Below, in pieces: positions 1-4,728 of a stretch of 5,565 nucleotides of DNA. The position numbers and the translations under genes are program-made. How positions within the stretch are numbered: position 1 is the stretch's first letter; every line of letters starts with the position of its first letter. The stretch comes from Microbacterium sp. (GTDB lineage Bacteria > Actinomycetota > Actinomycetes > Actinomycetales > Microbacteriaceae), in assembly GCA_003248845.1 (NCBI GenBank), contig QFPD01000161.1, forward strand, positions 1-5,565. The letters are read 5' to 3'. A model generated the notes under the pieces. That model was not told the origin of the DNA, ran no database searches, and saw nothing but the letters and a program-made list of their open reading frames with translations.

Positions 1-158
1 ACGTGCTCGACGCGAACACGAAGGCCGTGCGCGCGCTCGTGCCGGACTACCAACTGTCTCTCGCGATCGGCAAGGAGGGCCAGAACGCCCGCCTCGCCGC
101 AAAGCTCACGGGAGCGAAGATCGACATCCAGCCCGACTCGATTCTCGAGGACGCCTGA
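1..158 (+). CDS. nusA: Transcription termination/antitermination factor NusA, C-terminal end (partial)
   Basis: This is the last 51 codons of a gene that begins before the window; the frame opens at base 3 and ends at TGA 156-158. The visible protein is the second KH RNA-binding domain of NusA. It contains [20 protein letters not shown], whose G-K-E-G is the GxxG loop that contacts RNA backbone, followed by a helix and the strand AKIDIQPDS. NusA binds RNA polymerase and nascent RNA and modulates pausing, termination and antitermination. The protein stops about 12 residues after the KH core, so there is no E. coli-like acidic repeat extension, as is usual in actinobacteria (family knowledge). 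The ylxR start lies 11 bp downstream on the same strand, which fits the standard nusA-ylxR-infB operon. The identification rests on the KH motif plus this gene order. Confidence 0.95.
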   Translation, partial: VLDANTKAVRALVPDYQLSLAIGKEGQNARLAAKLTGAKIDIQPDSILEDA

Positions 159-160
159 CC

Positions 161-169
161 GGGGGTAGG
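161..169 (+). promoter_or_regulatory. Ribosome binding site of ylxR
   Basis: GGGGGTAGG lies directly before ATG 170. The G-run at 161-165 leaves 4 nt to the start codon and is the only purine-rich stretch in the 11-bp gap after nusA. It is a poor match to AGGAGG. Translation of ylxR may therefore rely partly on coupling to the nusA stop 11 bp upstream (inference). Confidence 0.5.
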
Positions 170-436
170 ATGGAAGCTGTTCGAACGTGCGTGGGATGCC
201 GCGTGCGTGCCCCGCGATCCGCCTTGCTGCGGGTCGTCCAGCGGGACGGTGTGCTCGTCGCAGACGAGAAGGCCGTCCTTCCGGGTCGGGGCGCGTGGGT
301 GCATGACACGGACGCGTGCGTGGCGGCGGCCCTACGTCGCCGGGCCTTCGGACGAGCACTGCGCGTGACCGGAGCCCTCGACACGACGGCCTGGGATGCG
401 CAGACCCTTCCTCACAACCACCAGCGAAAAGGCTGA
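170..436 (+). CDS. ylxR: YlxR family protein (DUF448), putative RNase P modulator RnpM
   Basis: This gene encodes a small basic protein of 88 residues. The family signature R-T-C-V-G-C-R sits at residues 5-11 and the second conserved block G-R-G-A-W-V at 39-44, followed by Cys50 and an Arg-rich helix (RRRAFGRALR, 56-65). YlxR proteins form a compact RNA-binding fold; in Firmicutes the homologue binds the RNase P RNA and modulates the enzyme, hence the name RnpM. That role is known from other phyla and is inferred here. The ATG at 170 is chosen because it leaves the usual short lead-in of four residues before the RTC motif, and any later start (for example GTG 191) would destroy that motif. 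The gene sits between nusA and infB, its standard position. The C-terminal tail after residue 70 is not conserved to my eye. Confidence 0.93.
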   Translation: MEAVRTCVGCRVRAPRSALLRVVQRDGVLVADEKAVLPGRGAWVHDTDACVAAALRRRAFGRALRVTGALDTTAWDAQTLPHNHQRKG

Positions 437-488
437 ACGGCTATGGACGCAAAGTGAACGGCTCGAAATGAGACCCGTCCGCAAGTAG
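434..488 (+). promoter_or_regulatory. infB leader: chain of three tiny reading frames with a 21-nt-spaced direct repeat
   Basis: After the ylxR stop (TGA 434-436) come three minute frames. ATG 443 to TGA 457 encodes MDAK. GTG 454 to TGA 471 encodes five residues (M/V-N-G-S-K). ATG 468 to TAG 488 encodes MRPVRK. The second start overlaps the first stop (GTGA, 454-457) and the third start overlaps the second stop (ATGA, 468-471), the arrangement typical of translational coupling. TGAACGGCT occurs twice, at 434-442 and 455-463, exactly 21 nt apart, each time starting with an in-frame stop codon. No strong Shine-Dalgarno precedes any of the three, so translation is unproven. Such a chain could carry terminating ribosomes from ylxR towards infB or act as an attenuating leader (inference). 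Confidence 0.4.
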
Positions 489-489
489 C

Positions 490-512
490 GGTCCACCCTG
501 TCCGGGTGGACC
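490..512 (+). promoter_or_regulatory. Perfect 9-bp stem-loop just upstream of the infB ribosome binding site
   Basis: GGTCCACCC (490-498) pairs without mismatch with GGGTGGACC (504-512) around the five-base loop TGTCC. The stem ends 6 nt before the AGGAG ribosome binding site of infB. No T-run follows, so it is not a canonical intrinsic terminator. Its place suggests control of ribosome access to infB, an RNA-processing site or a protein-binding site (inference). My recollection, unverified, is that a GGTCC-type hairpin precedes the GTG start of infB in other actinobacteria too. Confidence 0.6.
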
Positions 513-518
513 CCAGAC

Positions 519-523
519 AGGAG
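519..523 (+). promoter_or_regulatory. Ribosome binding site of infB
   Basis: AGGAG leaves 4 nt to GTG 528 but only 2 nt to an overlapping out-of-frame ATG at 526-528. The spacing, together with the conserved A-N-P-R-V-H-E-I beginning of the protein, supports GTG 528 as the start of infB. Confidence 0.75.
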
Positions 524-527
524 AAAT

Positions 528-3269
528 GTGGCAAACCCACGTGTGCACGAGATCGCTTCCGAACTCGGCGTCGACTCGAAAGTCGCCCTCGCGAAGCTGA
601 AGGAGCTCGGCGAGTACGTCAAGAGCCCCTCATCGACGATCGCGCCCCCGGTGGCGCGAAAGCTCCGGACCGCCCTCGAGGCGGACGGCGCCGGTAAGAG
701 TGCGGCCGCGCCCGCGCCGGCATCCCCCGCAACTCCCGCGTCGTCGGCACGCCCGACGACGGGCGCCCGTCCCGGACCCGCGAAGCCCGCAGCCCCGGTG
801 CCGGGTCCTGCGACTCCGGCAGCCCCCGCGGCAGCCGAGCCCACGGCGACCCCTGCTGCTCCCGCGGCGTCCGAGGCGCCGGCCACGCCCGGCGGTGCGC
901 CTGCGCCCACACCCGGCCCGGCGGCCCCTGCGGCGCCGCGCCCCGGTGGCGCTCCCCGTCCCGGCAACAACCCGTTCGCGTCGAGTCAGGGCATGGGCCA
1001 GCGCCCCGCCGGCCCGCGCCCGGGTAACAACCCGTTCGCGTCGGCGCAGGGCATGGGGCAGCGCCCGACTCCGGGCAACATCCCGCGCCCGCAGGCGCCG
1101 CGTCCGGGTGCTCCGCGTCCCGGAGCGCCGCGTCCCGGCGGTGCGGGTCGTCCCGGCGGTGCCGGTCGTCCCGGGGCGCCGTTCCAGCAGCGTCCCGGCG
1201 GCCCCGGTCGTCCGGGTGGCGCGGGCGGCTTCCAGCGTCCCGGTGCGCCCGGCGGCGCCCCCGGCGGATTCGCCGGTCGTCCCGGTGGTGGCGGCGGTCG
1301 CGGTCGTGGTCCCGGTGGCGGCACCGCGGGTGCGTTCGGCAAGGGCGGCGGCAAGAGCAAGCAGCGCAAGTCGCGTCGGGCGAAGCGGCAAGAATTCGAG
1401 ATGAGGGATGCCCCGGTCGTCGGCGGCGTCAACGTCTCGAAGGGCAACGGCGAGATCATCCGCCTCCGTCGCGGTGCGTCGATCGCCGACTTCGCAGACA
1501 AGCTCGAGGCGATCCGCGGCTACACCGTGCAGCCCGGCACGCTCGTGACGATCCTCTTCAACCTGGGCGAGATGGCCACGGCCACCGAGTCGCTCGACGA
1601 GGCGACCTTCGAGGTCCTGGGCGAGGAGCTCGGCTACAAGATCCAGATGGTCTCGCCCGAGGACGAAGACAAGGAGCTCCTCGAGGGCTTCGGTCTCGAC
1701 CTCGAGAAGGAGCTGGAGGAGGAGAGCGAGGACGACCTCGAGATCCGTCCGCCGGTCGTCACCGTCATGGGTCACGTCGACCACGGTAAGACGCGCCTTC
1801 TCGACGCGATCCGTCAGACGAACGTGGTCGCGGGTGAGGCCGGTGGCATCACCCAGCACATCGGTGCCTACCAGGTGTGGACCGAGCACGAAGGCATCGA
1901 GCGCGCGATCACGTTCATCGACACCCCCGGTCACGAGGCGTTCACCGCGATGCGTGCCCGAGGCGCGCAGGTGACCGACATCGCGATCCTCGTGGTCGCC
2001 GCCGACGACGGCATCATGCCGCAGACGGTGGAGGCGCTCAACCACGCCCAGGCCGCGAACGTGCCGATCGTGGTCGCGGTCAACAAGGTGGACAAGCCCG
2101 ACGCCAACCCGGCCAAGGTGCGCCAGCAGCTCACCGAGTACGGCCTCGTCGCCGAAGAGTACGGCGGCGACGTCATGTTCGTCGACGTCTCGGCGCGTGC
2201 AGGCACCGGCATCCAGGACCTCCTCGACGCCGTCCTCCTCACCGCTGACGCGGGCCTGGACCTCACGGCCAACCCGAACAAGGCGGCGCGCGGTGTCGCG
2301 ATCGAAGCGAAGCTCGACAAGGGCCGCGGTTCGGTGGCGACGGTGCTCATCCAGTCCGGAACGCTGCGCGTCGGCGATGCGATCGTCGCGGGAACGGCCT
2401 ACGGCCGCGTCCGCGCGATGATCGACGAGAACGGCGACGCCGTCGAGGAGGCTTACCCCTCGCGTCCGGTCCAGGTGCAGGGTCTGAACTCGGTCCCGCG
2501 CGCCGGCGACACCTTCATCGTCACCGACGAGGACCGCATGGCTCGTCAGATCGCCGAGAAGCGTGAAGCCGCCGAGCGCAACGCCCAGCTGGCGAAGGCT
2601 CGCAAGCGCATTTCGCTCGAGGACTTCACCCGGGCGCTCGAAGAGGGCAAGGTCGAGTCGCTCAACCTCATCATCAAGGGTGACGTCTCCGGTGCCGTCG
2701 AGGCGCTCGAGGAGTCGCTCCTCAAGATCGAGGTCGACGACTCGGTGCAGCTGCGGATCATCCACCGCGGCGTCGGTGCGATCACCGAGTCGGACATCAA
2801 CCTGGCCACGATCGACAACGCGATCGTGATCGGCTTCAACGTCCGGCCCGACACGAAGGCGCGCGAGCGCGCCTCCCGCGAGGGCGTGGACGTGCGGTTC
2901 TACTCGGTCATCTACAACGCGATCGACGACGTCGAGCAGTCGCTCAAGGGCCTGCTCAAGCCGGAGTTCGAAGAGAAGCAGTCGGGTGTCGCCGAGATCC
3001 GCGAGGTGTTCCGCTCCTCGAAGTTCGGCAACATCGCCGGTGTCATCGTCCGTTCGGGCACGATCACGCGCAACGCCAAGGCGCGCGTCATCCGCGACGG
3101 CGTCGTCATCGCCGATGGTCTCGCCATCGAGTCGCTGCGTCGCTTCAAGGATGACGTCACCGAGGTCCGCACGGACTTCGAGGCCGGTATCGGACTCGGC
3201 AAGTACAACGACATCCAGGTCGGCGATGAGATCGAGACGACTGAGATGGTGGAGAAGCCCCGCGGCTGA
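528..3269 (+). CDS. infB: Translation initiation factor IF-2
   Basis: This 913-residue GTPase brings initiator fMet-tRNA to the 30S subunit and promotes 50S joining. It opens with an IF2-N module (about 1-50, [22 protein letters not shown]). A disordered Ala/Pro/Gly/Arg-rich linker of about 220 residues follows and ends in a basic patch (276-288, [13 protein letters not shown]). A second IF2-N module spans about 303-373, then an acidic stretch (378-405). The G domain has G1 GHVDHGKT (415-422), G2 GGITQHIG (439-446), G3 DTPGHE (465-470, catalytic His469), G4 NKVD (519-522) and G5 SAR (555-557). An EF-Tu-like domain II (about 588-680), domain III (about 690-790) and the C-terminal fMet-tRNA-binding domain (about 814-910) complete the protein. 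All key GTPase residues are present. The start is GTG 528, spaced 4 nt from AGGAG. The length fits high-GC actinobacteria, which carry long linkers. Confidence 0.98.
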   Translation: MANPRVHEIASELGVDSKVALAKLKELGEYVKSPSSTIAPPVARKLRTALEADGAGKSAAAPAPASPATPASSARPTTGARPGPAKPAAPVPGPATPAAPAAAEPTATPAAPAASEAPATPGGAPAPTPGPAAPAAPRPGGAPRPGNNPFASSQGMGQRPAGPRPGNNPFASAQGMGQRPTPGNIPRPQAPRPGAPRPGAPRPGGAGRPGGAGRPGAPFQQRPGGPGRPGGAGGFQRPGAPGGAPGGFAGRPGGGGGRGRGPGGGTAGAFGKGGGKSKQRKSRRAKRQEFEMRDAPVVGGVNVSKGNGEIIRLRRGASIADFADKLEAIRGYTVQPGTLVTILFNLGEMATATESLDEATFEVLGEELGYKIQMVSPEDEDKELLEGFGLDLEKELEEESEDDLEIRPPVVTVMGHVDHGKTRLLDAIRQTNVVAGEAGGITQHIGAYQVWTEHEGIERAITFIDTPGHEAFTAMRARGAQVTDIAILVVAADDGIMPQTVEALNHAQAANVPIVVAVNKVDKPDANPAKVRQQLTEYGLVAEEYGGDVMFVDVSARAGTGIQDLLDAVLLTADAGLDLTANPNKAARGVAIEAKLDKGRGSVATVLIQSGTLRVGDAIVAGTAYGRVRAMIDENGDAVEEAYPSRPVQVQGLNSVPRAGDTFIVTDEDRMARQIAEKREAAERNAQLAKARKRISLEDFTRALEEGKVESLNLIIKGDVSGAVEALEESLLKIEVDDSVQLRIIHRGVGAITESDINLATIDNAIVIGFNVRPDTKARERASREGVDVRFYSVIYNAIDDVEQSLKGLLKPEFEEKQSGVAEIREVFRSSKFGNIAGVIVRSGTITRNAKARVIRDGVVIADGLAIESLRRFKDDVTEVRTDFEAGIGLGKYNDIQVGDEIETTEMVEKPRG
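957..1076 (+). repeat. Tandem 60-bp repeat in the IF2 linker (two copies)
   Basis: Two adjacent 60-bp units (957-1016 and 1017-1076) each begin with a 17-residue block: [17 protein letters not shown] (IF2 residues 144-160) and [17 protein letters not shown] (164-180). By my count the 51-bp cores agree at 43 positions, and most differences are synonymous. A short third echo (TPGNIPRP) follows. This looks like in-frame duplication followed by drift under protein-level constraint. No function is known to me for the unit. Confidence 0.85.
1089..1320 (+). repeat. Low-complexity RPG/RPGG repeat segment of the IF2 linker
   Basis: This segment is made of degenerate units around Arg-Pro-Gly ([17 protein letters not shown]) that pass into a Gly-rich stretch with G-R-G-R-G. 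At the DNA level it is an iteration of CGTCCCGG-like words. The protein is expected to be disordered and positively charged, and may contact RNA or ribosome (inference). The repetition makes it prone to length change between strains. Confidence 0.8.
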
Positions 3270-3284
3270 TCGCATCACGACGAG

Positions 3285-3317
3285 GATGCCGCGCCCGGAT
3301 GACCCGGGTGCGGCATC
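3285..3317 (+). promoter_or_regulatory. Strong intercistronic stem-loop between infB and rbfA
   Basis: GATGCCGCGCCCGG (3285-3298) pairs with CCGGGTGCGGCATC (3304-3317) around the loop ATGAC. In RNA the stem is 14 bp with a single G-U wobble and no other mismatch. It starts 15 nt after the infB stop and ends 13 nt before the rbfA ribosome binding site. The bases that follow (GTCCGTCCATCCC) contain no T-run, so a canonical rho-independent terminator is unlikely. It may instead lower read-through, protect the 3' end of the infB message or serve as a cleavage site that sets rbfA dosage (inference). Each arm carries one copy of the word GATGCCGC that recurs through this window. Confidence 0.7.
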
Positions 3318-3330
3318 GTCCGTCCATCCC

Positions 3331-3337
3331 AAGGAGG
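3331..3337 (+). promoter_or_regulatory. Ribosome binding site of rbfA
   Basis: AAGGAGG is a full Shine-Dalgarno match 4 nt before ATG 3342. It is the strongest ribosome binding site in the window and supports independent initiation on rbfA after the intercistronic stem-loop. Confidence 0.85.
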
Positions 3338-3341
3338 AACC

Positions 3342-3776
3342 ATGTCGAACGAACGACAGGCGAGGCTCGCCGACCGTATCCGCGTGCTCATCGCAGAGCG
3401 GCTCGAGAAGGGGCTGCGCGATCCGCGGCTCGGGTTCGTGACGATCACCGACGTGCGCGTCACGGGCGATTTGCAGCATGCGTCGGTGTTCTACACCGTC
3501 TACGGCGACGACAAGGCCCGTGCGGACACGGCCGCCGCGCTGAAGGCTGCGACCGGAATGCTACGCAGCGAAGTCGGCAAGCAGCTCGGCGTGCGGCTGA
3601 CGCCGTCGCTCGAGTTCATCCCCGATGCGTTGCCCGAGAACGCCGGGCACATCGCGGACCTGCTGCGCGAGGCGCAGGAGCGGGATGCCGCCGTCGCCGG
3701 CCTCGCCGCCGGTGCCGCCTACGCGGGCGAGGCCGACCCTTACATCAAGCCGCGCGACGAGGCCGACGAGGACTGA
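3342..3776 (+). CDS. rbfA: 30S ribosome-binding factor RbfA
   Basis: RbfA is a small protein (144 residues) that binds the immature 30S subunit and helps late 16S rRNA maturation, including 5'-end processing and cold adaptation in E. coli. The single type II KH-like domain fills residues 5-95. Visible marks are the N-terminal helix (RLADRIRVLIAERLEKGL), the D-P-R-L-G-F-V-T-I-T-D-V strand region (27-38), the A-T-G kink (70-72) that replaces the usual KH GxxG loop, and LRSEVGKQLGVRLTPSLEFI (74-93). The tail from about 110 is Ala-rich then acidic (ending DEADED), a common actinobacterial extension. ATG 3342 is fixed by the full Shine-Dalgarno upstream and by the usual distance to the first helix. 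It closes the nusA-infB operon on this strand, because the next gene faces it 16 bp beyond the stop. Confidence 0.96.
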   Translation: MSNERQARLADRIRVLIAERLEKGLRDPRLGFVTITDVRVTGDLQHASVFYTVYGDDKARADTAAALKAATGMLRSEVGKQLGVRLTPSLEFIPDALPENAGHIADLLREAQERDAAVAGLAAGAAYAGEADPYIKPRDEADED

Positions 3777-3792
3777 CCCGTCGCCGAGCGGA
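3777..3792. other. Convergent gap between rbfA and mutY with no visible terminator
   Basis: Only 16 bp separate the rbfA stop (plus strand) from the mutY stop (minus strand). The gap holds no T-run, A-run or convincing stem-loop for either direction. Transcripts from both genes probably overlap at their 3' ends (inference), unless Rho or a site inside the opposite gene ends them. Confidence 0.6.
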
Positions 3793-4659
3793 TCAGCGGG
3801 GGAGGCGCAGGGCGCCATCGGAGGCCTCGACGAGGCCGTCGGCGATGAGCGAGTCGATCGCGCGGTCGCGCTGTGCGGCATCCGGCCAGTCCGAGGCCAC
3901 GTCATCCTGAGTCATCTCGTGCGCGGGGGCCGCGCGCAATGCGCGCAGGATCGCCCCGCGGGCCTGCCGGTCGCTGCCCTCGTACCGGGCCTGTCTACGG
4001 CGGTCGTCGCCCGTGTCGGGGTAGTCGGCCGCGCGCCACGCGCACACATGCGCGAGCGGGCATACGTCGCATCGGGCGGTGCGCGCCGTGCAGACGAGGG
4101 CCCCGAGCTCCATCGCCGCGGCGTTGACGATCGCGGCATCCGCATCGTCGTCGGGCAGGATCGCCGCCATCGCAGCGAGGTCGCCCTTGCTCGGAGGGCC
4201 GGGCTGCGCGCGTCCGCCGATCGCCCGCGCGAGGACGCGGCGCGTGTTGGTGTCGACGACGGGATGCCGGTCGCCGTAGGCGAACACGGCGACGGCACGG
4301 GCGGTGTAGTCGCCGATCCCGGTCAGGGCCAGCAGATCGTCGACATCGCGCGGAACGACGCCGTCGTGACGGCCGTGGATCTCGACCGCCGCGCGGTGGA
4401 GCCACAGCGCGCGTCGCGGGTAGCCGAGGTTCGCCCATTGCGTGACCGCTGCGGCGGGAGGGTCGGCGGCCAATGCGGAGGGCGTCGGCCATCGGGCGAG
4501 CCACGCCTCGAGGTGGGGGATGACGCGCGTCACGGGCGTCTGCTGCAGCATGAACTCGCTCACAAGCGTGCCCCACGCCCCGAAGCCGGGGCGGCGCCAC
4601 GGGAGATCTCGCGCGGTCCGGCGATACCACGCGATGAGCGGGGTCGCGAGCTCGGCCAT
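3793..4659 (-). CDS. mutY: A/G-specific adenine glycosylase MutY
   Basis: MutY removes adenine mispaired with 8-oxoguanine, the first step of base-excision repair that prevents G:C to T:A changes. The protein of 288 residues has the full glycosylase core: PWR near the N-terminus, SEFMLQQTPVTRVIPHLEAW with catalytic Glu35, the WANLGYPRRALWLHRAA helix, and the helix-hairpin-helix LTGIGDYTARAVAVFAYG with Tyr118. VVDTN follows with the nucleophile-stabilising Asp136. A [4Fe-4S] cluster motif C-x6-C-x2-C-x5-C uses Cys190, 197, 200 and 206. The C-terminal 80 residues look like a short winged-helix segment (QRDRAIDSLIADGLVE) rather than the MutT-like 8-oxoG-reading domain of E. coli MutY, which matches the shorter actinobacterial form. 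ATG 4659 is preferred over the adjacent GTG 4662 because it lies exactly 6 nt after a TAGGCT -10 box. The gene is antiparallel to its neighbours. Confidence 0.95.
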   Translation of the reverse strand: MAELATPLIAWYRRTARDLPWRRPGFGAWGTLVSEFMLQQTPVTRVIPHLEAWLARWPTPSALAADPPAAAVTQWANLGYPRRALWLHRAAVEIHGRHDGVVPRDVDDLLALTGIGDYTARAVAVFAYGDRHPVVDTNTRRVLARAIGGRAQPGPPSKGDLAAMAAILPDDDADAAIVNAAAMELGALVCTARTARCDVCPLAHVCAWRAADYPDTGDDRRRQARYEGSDRQARGAILRALRAAPAHEMTQDDVASDWPDAAQRDRAIDSLIADGLVEASDGALRLPR

Positions 4660-4671
4660 CACGCCAGCCTA
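4660..4671 (-). promoter_or_regulatory. Leaderless promoter of mutY (TAGGCT -10 box)
   Basis: On the minus strand TAGGCT (4671-4666) is followed by GGCGTG and then ATG 4659-4657. The box matches the actinobacterial -10 consensus TANNNT, and the 6-nt spacing puts the transcription start on the A of the ATG. No Shine-Dalgarno is present. No clear -35 hexamer is visible 16-18 bp upstream, which is common for such promoters. Confidence 0.65.
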
Positions 4672-4716
4672 CGTCGGGCCGAGCACCCCGCGCCGCGCGG
4701 GCCAGCACGCGCCGCT

Positions 4717-4728
4717 TAGGCTGGGAGG
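4717..4728 (+). promoter_or_regulatory. Leaderless promoter of truB (TAGGCT -10 box)
   Basis: TAGGCT (4717-4722) is followed by GGGAGG and then ATG 4729. GGGAGG looks like a Shine-Dalgarno but touches the start codon with zero spacing, so it cannot position a ribosome in the usual way. The TANNNT-N6-ATG layout instead predicts transcription starting at the ATG itself. The box is the mirror image of the mutY box (CCAGCCTA 4664-4671 against TAGGCTGG 4717-4724). Confidence 0.7.

Noticed and set aside
166..171. TAGGAT as a -10 box at the ylxR start
   Set aside because: It overlaps the ATG itself. A leaderless start 6-7 nt downstream would fall inside the conserved RTCVGCR coding region, and the gene sits 11 bp behind nusA in an operon.
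1401..1403. Internal ATG (Met292) as a start for a shorter IF2 form
   Set aside because: Internal starts are known for E. coli infB, but no Shine-Dalgarno-like sequence precedes this ATG, so a second form is not supported here.
700..1404. A 234-codon plus-strand frame inside the IF2 linker
   Set aside because: It is a frame-shifted reading of the Pro/Ala/Gly repeat, almost only Arg, Pro, Ala and Val, and it ends as the repeat region ends.
630..3479. A 949-codon open frame on the minus strand covering nearly all of infB
   Set aside because: The translation is a string of Arg, Asp, Leu, Val and Thr with no domain I recognise. It lies antisense to a fully conserved IF2. Very GC-rich genes with few TTA/CTA/TCA codons leave the opposite strand open.
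3823..3837. GGCCTCG-A-CGAGGCC palindrome as a terminator for rbfA
   Set aside because: It lies within mutY coding sequence, has no T-run after it, and the one-base centre gives a poor loop. It may simply reflect codons.
3299..3910. A 203-codon plus-strand frame overlapping the intercistronic hairpin and rbfA
   Set aside because: It is an Arg/Ala-rich out-of-frame reading of rbfA and lacks a ribosome binding site.
4660..4662. GTG as the mutY start, one codon before the ATG
   Set aside because: The -10 box TAGGCT is exactly 6 nt from the ATG at 4659 and no Shine-Dalgarno supports the GTG. The protein differs by one residue only, so the choice is minor.
3625..4719. A 364-codon plus-strand frame overlapping rbfA and antisense to mutY
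   Set aside because: The minus-strand frame carries every MutY motif including the iron-sulfur cysteines, and this frame shows no recognisable family. It is a high-GC shadow.
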